Source: Cryptomeria japonica (taxonomy: Eukaryota > Streptophyta > Pinopsida > Cupressales > Cupressaceae). From it: DNA of 64,000 nucleotides. The translations under genes were made by a program, and so were the position numbers. Below the pieces are notes generated by a model. The model made no database searches. It saw only the letters and a list, made by a program, of their open reading frames with translations, and was not told the origin of the DNA. The stretch lies in assembly GCF_030272615.1 (NCBI RefSeq), contig NC_081407.1, positions 380,970,179 through 381,034,178 on the forward strand, written 5' to 3'. Below, piece after piece: positions 51,676 to 62,942 of this stretch (position 1 is the stretch's first letter; the number at the start of each line of letters is the position of its first letter).

Positions 51676-51693
51676 GTCCCACCAGGCGTGCCA
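51676..51693 (-). promoter_or_regulatory. Element C primer binding site
   Basis: The minus strand reads TGGCACGCCTGGTGGGAC five bases after the 5' LTR, a form common in plant LTR elements. It agrees with the minus orientation of gag. The matching tRNA was not identified. Confidence 0.75.
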
Positions 51694-51698
51694 AAAAA

Positions 51699-53609
51699 TT
51701 TTAACATTAAAGTTTGCACCCTTGGTGATCAAGATTGACCACCAACCTTGTGAAACATTGAATCAACCTCTCAAGTGTCGGACCTTGCGCTGTTGTGAGG
51801 TTGAATCTCTAGAGAAGGCCTACTTCCTCTTCAATCTAAACACAAAGTGTTGGACCAACCCCACACCGATAAAACTAATCTATGGTCTCACAGGGAAAAG
51901 CGAGAGAGATAATGGTTGCATGAAAGAAGGGAAATAGGGTTTGCACCTAGCCTGAAATGATGATCTCCCCTGCCTATAACTGCACATAAAATGAATAAGA
52001 CTACCCAAGTATGCACAATTTCCTATCTTAACCAACCCCTAAAGTGCATAGTGAAGGTTGGAATTTGTAAGATAGTAGGAGGAACTGATCCAATTCATAG
52101 ATGATGTCCATAAGGAATCAACACAGTCATTTATACTTGGGAAACAAATTAAAAGGCACTCAAACAAAGAGGTAAAAGAAATACACAGATTGCCAGAACT
52201 AAAAAAAGGCAAAATAGGTAAATTATATTCATGTAAGGGCAAGGCATAACTTTGCAAGTGCAAAGAAACATAAGAATTATGCATGAGAAAAGAAGGGAGA
52301 AGATTTGAACTAAATGTTACAAAATCGCCTTTATAGTTTAGGCATAACTTAAATGGTTACATTGAGAAAACCTTAACCCACTCGGGTTAGGTTAAAAAAA
52401 GATCAGAGGAGAGGGAGGGATCAGATCCGAGATTTGATGGCATGCTATAGCTATCTCTGGGAGCGTCCTTTGCCTCTGGAAGAGCAAACATCTTCGCAAA
52501 TCAAGGAAAACCCTACATCTGGATGCGTCTCTGTGTACTGGATGGCATCTGCAAGCACAAAAAGTCTTCAAAATGCGTTGAAGAGGCATGGGTTGCATTT
52601 AAAATCAGTAGCAGGCATCATGTCTGGTGTTATGGCATCGAAATCTGGTAGTTGCAGTGAGATCGGGTCCAAAATTGGGCACCAACTGAGCAAGAAAAAT
52701 GACCTCGACCATCAGGTCGACAACCACCGCCTCCAAAAAAGTTTAAATTCCAATGGCATTTGCAAGTTTGAAAATTGACCGTTCATCTGAGATCTCGTGC
52801 GCTAATGGATGCGCAAGATATCGCCATGTATGCGCGCTCAAAATTCCAATCGAAGATTAAAACATCATCATCGGATTGGGTTTTATGAAGATCCAACGGT
52901 TGTGGGTGGTTGACGTGGCACCCTGGGTCCATGCTTCCTTGGATGTGTTGAACACTAAACGGCCTTGCATCTTACCCTGCAGCATCACGGTGGGTATTCT
53001 TTTACCTCGCGAGATAAGACTTTTCTTTGTTTTTCATGTTCTGCTTATCTCGCGGCCCTTTTGTGTCCTCAAATTTACCTTGCGGGATAAGCAAAATGCT
53101 TTGTAGTTTTTGTTTTCTCCTTATACCGTGGGGTCTCTGTGGGTCCCTCCTCCACATCGCAGGATAAGATTTTTTCTTTGATTCTACTTTGCTTTTCTTA
53201 TCCCACAGGACCACTTGTGTCTTTGTTTCCTCTCATGGGGTAGGAGTCTCTTTGATTTACTCTTGTTTCCTTATCCCTGTGTCCATGTTGTTCTCGCTGA
53301 CTAGGGCCCACCACATTGATCAATAACATACCATGCCTTTGCAATCAATAACATGACTCAGTCAATAACATGACCCGATTATTGACATGAACTGTTGATA
53401 TAACATATGAGGCACGAGGGTCAATAACAATCGTGTTATTGACACATCATATAACCCTTGTGTTATATAACTCTGCAAAACTATGAAGAAGCACTAACTC
53501 TACTGACACCGATAACACAACATGTTATCGATGTCGACTAACATGAAATGTTAGCCACACTGAATTCCCAGAATTGATCCCTGCAAGGTTGGCACAAAAA
53601 ATGCCAACA
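51699..53609 (-). repeat. Element C 5' LTR
   Basis: Copy of 39419-41327. It carries a TATA-like box TATAAAGG on the minus strand at 52328-52335. Its high-coordinate third, which is U3, contains the GATAAG/CTTATC units and the hairpin series described at 53008-53608. Confidence 0.9.
53008..53608. promoter_or_regulatory. U3 of element C: alternating GATAAG units and serial hairpins
   Basis: Perfect inverted repeats are seen at 53008-53018/53044-53054 (11 bp), 53420-53429/53434-53443 (10 bp, 4-base loop), 53510-53516/53524-53530 (7 bp), 53538-53544/53548-53554 (7 bp, 3-base loop) and 53588-53594/53602-53608 (7 bp). GATAAG and CTTATC alternate from 53013 with a repeat step of about 75 bp. GATAAG is the I-box/GATA-factor core, so an enhancer role is possible. 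Confidence 0.75.
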
Positions 53610-53655
53610 AGTTTGTCTTCAACCTATGTGCAAATATGATTTTAGAAATGGGGAT

Positions 53656-53675
53656 GTGCTCCACGGTGGGTGCCA
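53656..53675 (-). promoter_or_regulatory. Element B primer binding site
   Basis: The minus strand reads TGGCACCCACCGTGGAGCAC a few bases after the 5' LTR, a form frequent in plant Gypsy elements. The matching tRNA was not identified. Confidence 0.8.
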
Positions 53676-53679
53676 AAAA

Positions 53680-55100
53680 TGTATGCAAGATTTTAGTGTA
53701 ATCAATATATTAAAATTAAAACTAGAAGATAACATACCAATGAAACTTTTGAATATAAAGACTAACTAAGCTTAAACTTATTTAAAAAAGTTAATCCCCC
53801 AAGATGTGTCTCATTGTTCTCTATCTTATAGGATTCCTCAAGTCAATGGTTGCTCTCAGATCATTGAGCAACTGACTTTTGGAATGACAACTCCAAAAAC
53901 GAGTGATAATGGATGATGATCTACATGCAAGATGCACCTAAGATAGATATGATATGATAAGCTTACTTATATATGGTTAGTTATGCTATGATGAAGATAA
54001 TGATATGATAAAGAAACTAACAAGCTATGATAACATGATTCATGATGAAAATGCTATATTAATATGATACTAAATGATTAAAATTCTAATTATCAAAGAG
54101 AGGCAAATGCTTGATAAAATTAGACTATAATGTAGATGCTTGAAAAATTTGGATATGAATAATGAAAGAAATGAGGCCTATTTATAGAATAAATGGGCAA
54201 ATGAATGGTTAAGATTGAGTAATCTTAACAAGGGTTAGGATTGAAGGATTCTCAATCCATGTGAGACTTTCAACCCAATCCCATGTTGACAAGTGTCATC
54301 ATGAGGAGGCTTGAGAGGAGAGAGGAAGGCATTGAATGCTTGAGAAGACATGAGGGTCACCCTAGGGGGTAAGGTTAGGGTTGAGTTAATGGATAATCCT
54401 TTTGTCCAAAGGATAAACTCTTGTGCAAGGGTTAAAGAGATAACCATGGTCAAAGCAATAAATTATTGAAGAGACCCATGGGTTAGCTAAGGGTTAAGTT
54501 AGAGAGAAAGTCTCTAACCAAGGGTTGAGGATGGTTATTGAAGACTTTGGAGGTTAACTTTTTGGAGACACAAAGCCTTTAATGGTTTATGAAGACTTTG
54601 AGGGTTTTTGAGAAGTGACTTTCTCTTAAGAAATGTGCAAATTCTTAAGGGGGACAATAGGCTTAGTTGGGATGGTTTAGAAGAATCTAGAAAAATCTAG
54701 AAGATAATTAGTCATGCAAGTGGATTTGTTAGGAGAATGCAAGTGGGAGGATATTTTTGGATTTAATTTTTGAAATAAAATGATTTATTTCAAAAAGATG
54801 GATGACAACTTGCTTTGGAAAGATAGTTAAATAAATTTGGTTATTTTAAATATGATAAAGGCTTTAATTAAATGTAAATTTAATTACAATAGGAAATGGG
54901 GATTTAATTAAATAAAAATAATTTATTTAATTTAAGGTTAGAATGTGGTCAATTAAATAAATTGAATAATTTATTTAATCAATAGAAGAATGTGGGGGCG
55001 ATTAATTAAATATGATTTAATTAAAATAGGAATTTGATTTAATGGATTAAATAAACATTAAATATTTATTTAATCAGATGATCAGATTTATACATCTACA
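53680..55100 (-). repeat. Element B 5' LTR
   Basis: The LTR starts TGTATGCAAG and ends ATCTACA on the plus strand. It is followed by GTACC, the right copy of the target duplication (55101-55105). Confidence 0.92.
54177..54186 (-). promoter_or_regulatory. TATA box of element B 5' LTR
   Basis: The minus strand reads TATAAATAGG, a canonical plant TATA box, and the same box is kept in the 3' LTR at 23547-23556. Transcription toward gag would start about 25-35 bp downstream, near 54145-54155. Confidence 0.75.
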
Positions 55101-57960
55101 GTACCCATAGTTGTATGAATATTAGTTAGATTGGCCCATAAAGCGTAGGATAATTGAGTATGACGATCCTTTGTTTGTTAATTTTTTTACAAAGTATTTG
55201 TTCAATTGTCTTGTTAAAATATTTAACTTGACCATTTGATTAAGGATAGTAAGGAGTACAAAAACGATGTTGAATGTGAGATTTCTTAAGAAATTTCTTC
55301 ACATCTTTTTTTTAAAATGTTATACCATTATCAAAAACCAAAGCGGAAGGTAACCCAAATCAAGAAATGATGTTATCTAAGATAAATTGGTGAATTACTC
55401 CATCGATCATGGATAAAAGTAGGATAACTTCAACCCATTTCATAAAGTAATCTATGGTTGTAATGATGAAAGTATGTCCTTGAGAAGAAGGGGATTATTT
55501 TCCAAAAAGATCCAGATCCCATGAGGAAAACAACCAAGAAGCTACTTGAGCTCTATGTTTGTGGATAGGAGCATGAATCAAATTATTGTGGTGTTGATAT
55601 TGATGACACTCTTTGACAAAGGTAAAGGAATCTTTTTCCATAGATTCCTAATAATAACCCATACAAAGCATCTTTTGAATCAAAGATTTACTATCAAAAT
55701 TCCCTCGAAAAGCACATGAATGTGCTTCCTCAAGGGTAATACAGATCTCTTATTTATTGAGACAACAAAGTAGAAGACCATTATAGCCTCTCGTATAGAG
55801 AACATTAGATAGAATGATATAATGTGTAATAAGTTTGTGAATTTGAGCTCCAGTGTTCTTACTTGCAGGATTGAGAAAGGTACCAACACACGAATATCGA
55901 ATAATATGGGAGTATCACTCATCAAAATCCATGTTAAAACAATAAACAATCTCATTGGCACTATGAGAAATAGTAGGTGAAGTAAGATTATGGATGATAA
56001 ATTAATAGTCCAGTGACGGGTCATTGAGGGATATAAGGGAAGCAATGCTTTCCATTGCATCCACATGTCGATTGTCTTTCCATGGAATAGGATCAATGTT
56101 GTAACTAGCAAATTTCTTTAATAGCACGATATGACTAAGTCACACTATTGTGATTATTTACTTTTTTTTCCTTGATAGGTTCCCATTAGTTGCCTTATAA
56201 TCAATTCTGAGTCATCGAATATACACAAATGTTGATTTTTTAAGGATAAAAATGCATGTAAACCAACCATACAAGCTTCATACTCAATAATGTTCTTGGT
56301 ACATAAGCAATTGAGTTGATATGATAGAGAAATTGGCTTTCCTAAAGGAGGTAATAACATGACATCAACACTAGAACTAGTTCAACATCTAGATCCATCA
56401 AAGAACAAGTCTCGTGTATTCTCCACAACCAAAGGAAGGACAACATCATTGAGAAATGTATCTTGATTAGGAAGAGTGAAAAGTGAAGGAGCATCGACTA
56501 AATGGTCAGTTAAAGCTTGCCCTTTAATAACTTTTTGAGAAACAAACTCAAGGTCAAATTCAGTTAACAACATAAACCATTTAGCTAAGCATATTGAAAG
56601 GTCTATTTTAGAGAAGAGATTCTTCAATAGATCAAATTTAATGATAACAAACACAAGAACAAGACATTGTTTCTCGATCGCGGTATATTAAAATTCATAG
56701 TTGAGTAAAGTGTGACTCATGTAATAAATAAGACGTTCTTTACTATCACTATCATGTTGTGCCAATAAGGCTAAAATAACATTAGATGAATTCGTAGTAT
56801 AAAGAAGAAAAGGATGATCAGGAACTGTAGGTTGTAAGATGGGAGGATTGACTAGGTAACATTTTAAATGATCAAAAGGCTTTTTGACAATCCACATTCC
56901 ATTTAAAAGTACTATCCTTTTTAAGAATTTGGGTGAAAGGAAGGGTTCAATCTGTGAGTTGGGAAACAAATTGACGAATTGTGTGATTATTTCCTTGTAA
57001 GCTATGGAGTTTAGAAATATTTGTAGGAGGTGGCATGTTAACTATACCATCAATTTTCTTTGTGTTTATTTCAATTCTACGATGCAAAACTATGAATATT
57101 TTTAGTTTTCCACTATCAACACCAAAAACACACTTTCAAGGATTCAAGTGCATGTTATATTTATGAATACGTTCAAAGATTTGACAAAGAATCTTGACAT
57201 GATCTTGGTAGTAAATTAATTTAGCAAAAGTACTATCGACATAGTCCTCCAAATTTATGTGTATATAGTAATAAAAGATAAGAGTCATAACATGTTGATA
57301 GGTTTCGTGCATGTTCTTTAATCCAAAAGGCATGGCAACCCAACAAAATTTTCTCCAACTGGTTTTTAAATTTGTTTTGTATTGATCATGAGGATTGATA
57401 AAGATTTGGTTGTATCTAGAAGAACTATCCATAAAGGATAAATCATGAACAACGATAGAATCAACTATCATGTCAATATTTGAAAAGGGAAATTCATCTT
57501 TCAAAGATGCTTTGTTTAGATCTTAAAATTCAATGCACATTATAATCTTATTGTCTGATTTAGCAATGATTACTATGTTTCATATCAAAGGTGAATGATC
57601 TCTGGGATGGATACAATTAGCTTCTATGACCTTTTCAATCTTAGCCTTAACTAGTAATGTAATCTTGAGATTAATCTTTCTAATCTTTTGTTCAATAGGC
57701 ATAGCTTTGAGAAGTTATGGATAACAATACGAGGATCAATACCAGGCACATTTGAATACTTCCAAGTAAGGAGTTCAAGAAAATAATGCAAGAGAGAAGA
57801 ATGATTACATTGTTCATCAACTCTAGATATTCCCAATTTTAATCTTTTTTAGCATTACGTGGATCCATGATGACAACAATAATATCTCCTATAAGAAGAT
57901 TGTTGTGTTAAGGAACATCGAATAGATGAGGAGTTTATTGAGTCATCTCCAAGTGTATTT
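55101..57960 (-). pseudogene. Element A pol: RT, RNase H, archaeal-type RNase H, integrase N-terminal and core parts
   Basis: RT segments at 57136-57836 read WKYSNVPGIDPRIVIHN, FMDSSSRYNQI and MPFGLKNMHETYQHVM; the catalytic box is YVDS, so the last Asp is lost. Gypsy RNase H follows (56382-56969, LAKWFMLLTEFDLEF). The second RNase H (56154-56420) has LFFDGS and IIEYEACMVGLHAF, marking the Tat lineage. Integrase (55101-55760) has ECHQYQHH for the decayed zinc end, TFIITTIDYFMKWVE for the first Asp block and TPYYP-stop-SNGQVKYFNKT with the catalytic Glu altered. It breaks at GTACC, and the rest is at 22640-23043. No gag or protease is visible upstream of about 57960. Confidence 0.83.
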
Positions 57961-58499
57961 TGGTGGAATGGGCTCCACTAGTTTAAACATGCAAACTAGG
58001 AATCAAATCCATTCACATCAACATGCATTAAAAAATAATAAATAGGTCCAACCACAAACCCTTGGGAGAGATGAGAGCAATGGTTGATTATTTATTTTTG
58101 TGCTATTGACATGATTGGATGAGATAGAATGATAAAATGCAATAACTATATCTAAAGATGCAACATTGATAATAATCAACATAAACAGTAAGCTACATAA
58201 TAGTTATGCAAGATCTAAGAAGAAATCTAGAAAAATGAGTCAAAAAGGAACTTGTGTCTATAATATGAGCTTGAAAGTATTGAACTATGAGGATAGGTAT
58301 CCTAGTCCCAAAGGTTTTTGACACAAATATTGTAAAACGATTATAAATCAAGATGTCACAAAGATTATCTCCCTGGAATTCTATCTAAAAGGCTTCAAAC
58401 TATGGGGTTAAGCCCGATCGTTTAGGATTTTTTACTTCTTCAAAGTCTAAATTTATTTGTTCTAGTCTGCACTTTATGAATATGTAATATTACACTCTA

Positions 58500-59297
58500 A
58501 AATCTAAATCCTACACAAAAGAGAGAGAGAGACAGAGGAAAATGTTGTTGGGCTATATAAGGGTTTGTCTTAATCAAACCGTGGGTTGGAATTAACCCTC
58601 CAACAATGATAATGAAAAGAGAGCTTACCCTTACAAAGCAAAGGGTAAAAATATTAAGGAGATGTAAAATTGGAATGTTATACCTTTTTTCTTGATGGGA
58701 AGGAATGTTATACCTTTGTTATGAATCTCCTTGCCATGAATTCTTTATGAAAGGTTGATGTTTCTACGTGGAAGATCATGCATGCCTTCACATAAACTTG
58801 ATCATGGATGCCAACTTGAATGCTGGAAAATTTGAAGAATTGATCCCTCCTTCATTGCCTTCAGAATTCTTGATTGCTTGCTCAATTGAATTGCTTGATG
58901 TGAATTAAATTACTTGATGAGAGATGTTTCAAATAAGGGGGTAAGACTTGATTTTATACTCAACCTTACAAAATGTGTTGAAAATGTCAAAGGAGGCTGA
59001 CATCTGAAACACTTTCCCACTCAACATTTTCCAGCCATTTCAGGGTTCAACTTTGGTCCCCATTTGGTTGGACTATGGCACTAGACACCCTAGTATATGG
59101 GGACTAAGACGATATCTACCATAGTACAGTCCTCCTAGGCTAGAGACTAGATTAGAAAGCAAAGATAGGTGATGAATCTTTAGAATTAGGCAATGTTTGA
59201 GCATAATCAATCAATATTGGGGGCGAGGAGAGAGAAACACTAAAGTGAGCCCCAAATGAGTATCAAATTGTATGAGGAGACAATTTATGACACTACA
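58500..59297 (-). mobile_element. Probable 5' LTR of element A, inner limit uncertain
   Basis: On the minus strand TGTAGTGTCATAAATTGT begins at 59297 and matches the edge at 22016. A TATATAG box lies near 58551. The inner end and PBS were not found. The sequence just above 59297 reads AAAGTGGAGGCTAAT on the minus strand, which resembles a PPT, so this could instead be the 3' LTR of a different element to the right. Confidence 0.35.
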
Positions 59298-60576
59298 ATT
59301 AGCCTCCACTTTAGTAGGAGTATGACCTTACACTCATACTCTCTGTAAAGTACAAGATAACATCAAAAGACTTTCACTGAGATATTAAAGAGATAAGAAA
59401 ACACCAATCCCTCAAGGACTTAGAATGCCATTAGTCTAAAACGTCAAGATAAAAGGAACAATGTGATGAATACATGGAGCCTGCAAGAATGAAGAAGATA
59501 AATGTTTTTTGGTTCTAGTAAGGACCTACTTACTACGAGCCATATGAGAGAAGAGAAAAGAAGAGATGTGACTTCTTTGTCTAGTATGGGTTGCTTACTA
59601 TGAGTCATGATAGCCAAAGGAGAGTGAAACCTGTCTAGCAAGGTGCATTATGCTAGTTGACTCTACAAATTACAAAGCAAAACCTTAAATAATTTTACAA
59701 AAGGAGACTAAAAAATGGGTGTTGCATCATGCACCTAACACAAATATTAAAAAATAAATCCTCGACTTGCAAAGCAATTTGAAAAAAAAATGATTGTAAA
59801 ATGGGTGTTGTAGTGTGCTCCTAGCATATCATGGTGCGTGATCAAAGTATACAAACCAAAATTTGTGGTGTGCACACAAAGTGTAACATATAGTGGAGTG
59901 TATGCTTGCACGTTAAAGTGATTGGTATGCCTCCACGTTAAAGTGATTTTGTATGCCTTACCAAGAGAAATTTCTTTAAGGTAGCACAAATACATCAAAA
60001 ATACAATCATGTCACAAAAATGAAATGCCCCTAGACATAAGAAAATCAAAGGCGATAGTCACAAGACATGAAAGAGAACATAAGGGATCCACTTTAGGGT
60101 CAGTATGCACATGAGATGAATCATGTATATCAAGTATTATTGTATTGAATTGACCTCATCCCCCAAAGGTAGTGGAACTACAAGCACAATGGAAGAATAG
60201 CACATAATATGAACAACACAAGTCTTTTTGGGTCAACATGGAAAAGACCAAAAATATCTCAATTATTTGCATTGTCCCTAAGTAGACATCACAAAAACAC
60301 ATTTATAACAACATCATATTTGTGACATAACATGTATACAACATATAGAAGAAGTGAGAAACAAATAGAGGAATGTTATGCTAGGGTTGATCCCTTTGTT
60401 GCCTTGTGTCAATTGAGCACCAAGGGTCATAAAAATAGAGCTTAAAACAAAACATAAAGACATTTTAGGCAAGATATTGTGGGAAAAACATTACATGTAA
60501 GAAAACACACAAAATAATCTACTACACAAGTGAGCTAGTCTAACAAATTGTCTACCTCCTTGATGAACAACCTCCT
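59298..60576. other. Spacer, no gene seen
   Basis: AT-rich sequence without a supported coding frame. A duplicated cctccttgatgaaca unit lies at 60556-60586, at the edge of the element E LTR. Confidence 0.5.
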
Positions 60577-62169
60577 TGATGAACACGCCATAGGATTGAG
60601 AAGAGGGGGTGAATCAGTCTAGACCTAAAAAATACTTAATTTTTGATCTTTTAAACTTTAAACTACAACTATATAATTATTGTATTAATAAATCATAAAA
60701 ATGCAAAGCACAAAAAACACATGAACACTAGATTCATGTAGAAAACCCTAAGCAGGAAAAAACTGCATCGATAATTACACTCACAATATGAATATAATAT
60801 ATTACAATGTTGCCTCTGAAACTCACTACTCCTGAGAGGACTTGCAAAAGTAAGGTGCAAAACCTTAGGGAAAGATACAAATGTCTTGTAGGACTGAGAC
60901 ACATTGTCTCAGGGAAAGATACAAAAAGATGCTGAGAGATTCATTATCTTCTGACAAATAAATGAATAATTGAATTGAAATGAACAAGATCTCCTAATCA
61001 TGAAATTGTCCTTGAACAACTATGTCAGGTGACCAATATCATTGCAAACACATTTGACTTAAAACTTTATCTCAAAACACTGTCACACTAAACATATCAT
61101 CATCAAAGCTCTTCACAATTGGCTTTCACACATATCCAACACCAAATTTGCTTGCAAATCAATCACATTGATTGATTGTCAATTCATACACATCCCATAC
61201 CCAACTCACACATCCACACTTCTAAATATACAAGATAATTCATTAAAACGCTCAAATAGGTCAACCACAAATAGAATAAATAATATTACATAAATTATAC
61301 CACCTGAAATAAATAATCAAATGCAATCCACTCCAGAAGATAGAGGGGACCCAAACACATCACAACACCTCCTTCCAAGTTGATTCCAACAAACAACATA
61401 CACTAACACATCCTCCAAAGTTAGTACCAAATGAAACGTGTAGATAAACAATAAATCACATTAATTAGTTGGCCTAAAACTATCCTCCGATGAAAATTAC
61501 ATGTTGTGAATCTCCACATGCCTCGGTAAGACCAATATCAACCTTCAAAATCATCCACCAAAGCATATCCAAACCAAAATAATATGATCCAAGTAAGATA
61601 AGCCAGTCAGACTAGCCTGAAAACAACATAATTGAGCATGCCAAACACATAACAACATAACTTCACTTGTCATTCAACTTAACACCCAAAAACTAAACTG
61701 GAACACTACATAGACCAAATGGACATGTCCTCCAAACCGCAACACTTGTATCCACATATCTAGAAGCCACCAAGCATTCTTCAGACCAATTCTGGCAAAC
61801 AACCACTATCAGAAACAACAACAACCACCTCTACCAACTGAGAAACAAAGAACCTGTAAAATTGATAGTACAACATGCATAGATTATAAACATTGTATCC
61901 AAAACTACTCTCCATAATCTTCACATATTAAAGGAATGCAAAGCACTCTTCCATTGGGACATTAAAAACTCTTTCATAGATACCATTTCTTACATATTTA
62001 AACTTCCACTGCACCAACCTTCTGGAAACGCCTCAACATCTTCACCAAACCACACAACAATACTAGGACACTCACTTCTAAACCATTTTCAATACTTAGT
62101 GACATAAATGACAACACAAGATAGGTTGACATCAATGATAACACAACACAACAACTCAAGTTTCCAACA
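60577..62169 (-). mobile_element. Element E: 3' LTR of a Sirevirus-like Copia element
   Basis: The LTR starts TGATGAACACGCC followed by GAGAAGAGGGGGTGAATCAG, the edge motif seen in element D, and ends TTCCAACA on the plus strand. On the minus strand it is preceded by the PPT AAAAGGGGAAA (62170-62180). Further PPT-like tracts near 62231 and 62328 fit a Sirevirus. Decayed Copia RNase H lies just upstream. Confidence 0.72.
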
Positions 62170-62612
62170 TTTCCCCTTTTGAAATTGGTGGCGACACCAC
62201 CAATAACACAGAACACATATAACTAATCTTCCTCCCCCTTTGACATCAAGGACAAAGGACACTCTACTAAACTCTCTCTCTCTCTCTCTCCCTTATTGAT
62301 AAGCTTTGATAATTACAATACTCACGGCTCCCCTTGAGAGCAGCCACCACATTAATTTAGGAGCAAAAGATGAACTCTATAACTCCCACTAGATGGATGC
62401 ACCACCTGAATGTATCTAGTTTAAATAAGGAGGGGCAACAACCCCTAACTTTTATCAAAGATACTCGAAGGTATCCTTTGCCAATGTCATAGTAAATATA
62501 TCTGCAAGTTTTTCTTTAGTGGGTACATATTCCAATCTTACTTCCTTCTCTACAACCTTCTATCTTAAGAAATGATATCAGATTGCAATATATTTATTCC
62601 TTGAATGCATTA

Positions 62613-62942
62613 TCAGATTCTTTGGAATGTTAATGACCTTGTAATATCACATGTAATAGGAATTGCTTCATCATACACTATCTTGATATTTTTTAGATTT
62701 TGTTTCATCCACATGACCTGAGTACAACAAGATGTTACTGCAATGTATTTTGCCTCTACAGTAGATAATGATACTAAACCTAGTTTCTTACTCAACCAAG
62801 AGACCAATTTGTCTCCCAAGAAAAATGCACCACCACTTGTACTTGTTTTGTCATCTATACAGTTGACCCAATCAATATCTATATACGTTTTTAGTTTAAA
62901 ATCATTATCCTTGTTATATCATAACCCATAATCCATACTCCC
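62613..62942 (-). pseudogene. Element E pol: C-terminal Copia RNase H
   Basis: The minus strand reads SMDYGL, a stop, YNKDNDF, then DKTSTSGGAFFLGDKLVSWL and LVSLSTVEAKYIAVTSCCTQ, the typical C-terminus of Copia RNase H. EAKY stands where EAEY is usual. The sequence starts abruptly at about 62942, so the rest of pol is missing or displaced. Confidence 0.82.

Larger units (their letters stand above)
39419..53609 (-). mobile_element. Element C: gag-only LTR retrotransposon inserted in the leader of element B
   Basis: LTRs of about 1.9 kb (39419-41327 and 51699-53609) flank an internal region of about 2.15 kb once element D is removed. Five-base flanks ACTTT (39414-39418) and AGTTT (53610-53614) are a near-perfect target duplication. 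A PBS follows the right LTR on the minus strand. The only coding sequence is a gag; no protease, RT or integrase is present, as in the class called TR-GAG. It would need enzymes from another element. Confidence 0.88.
23049..55100 (-). mobile_element. Element B: Tat-lineage Ty3/Gypsy retrotransposon, host to elements C and D
   Basis: Two direct LTRs of about 1.4 kb bound the element, with matching GTACC duplications. Reading on the minus strand, the order is 5' LTR (right), PBS, leader with 21-bp arrays, gag, protease, RT, RNase H, a second archaeal-type RNase H, integrase with GPF motif, antisense plant mobile domain ORF, third 21-bp array, PPT and 3' LTR (left). The second RNase H and the antisense ORF mark the Tat lineage. 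It spans 32 kb because elements C and D sit in its leader; without them it is about 17.9 kb. All genes carry stops and altered catalytic residues. The first ~170 bases of the LTRs differ by about 9 percent by eye. Confidence 0.92.

Noticed and set aside
55680-56111. 143-residue minus-strand hydrophobic frame
   Set aside because: It is the wrong frame over the element A integrase; the integrase blocks read in a neighbouring frame.
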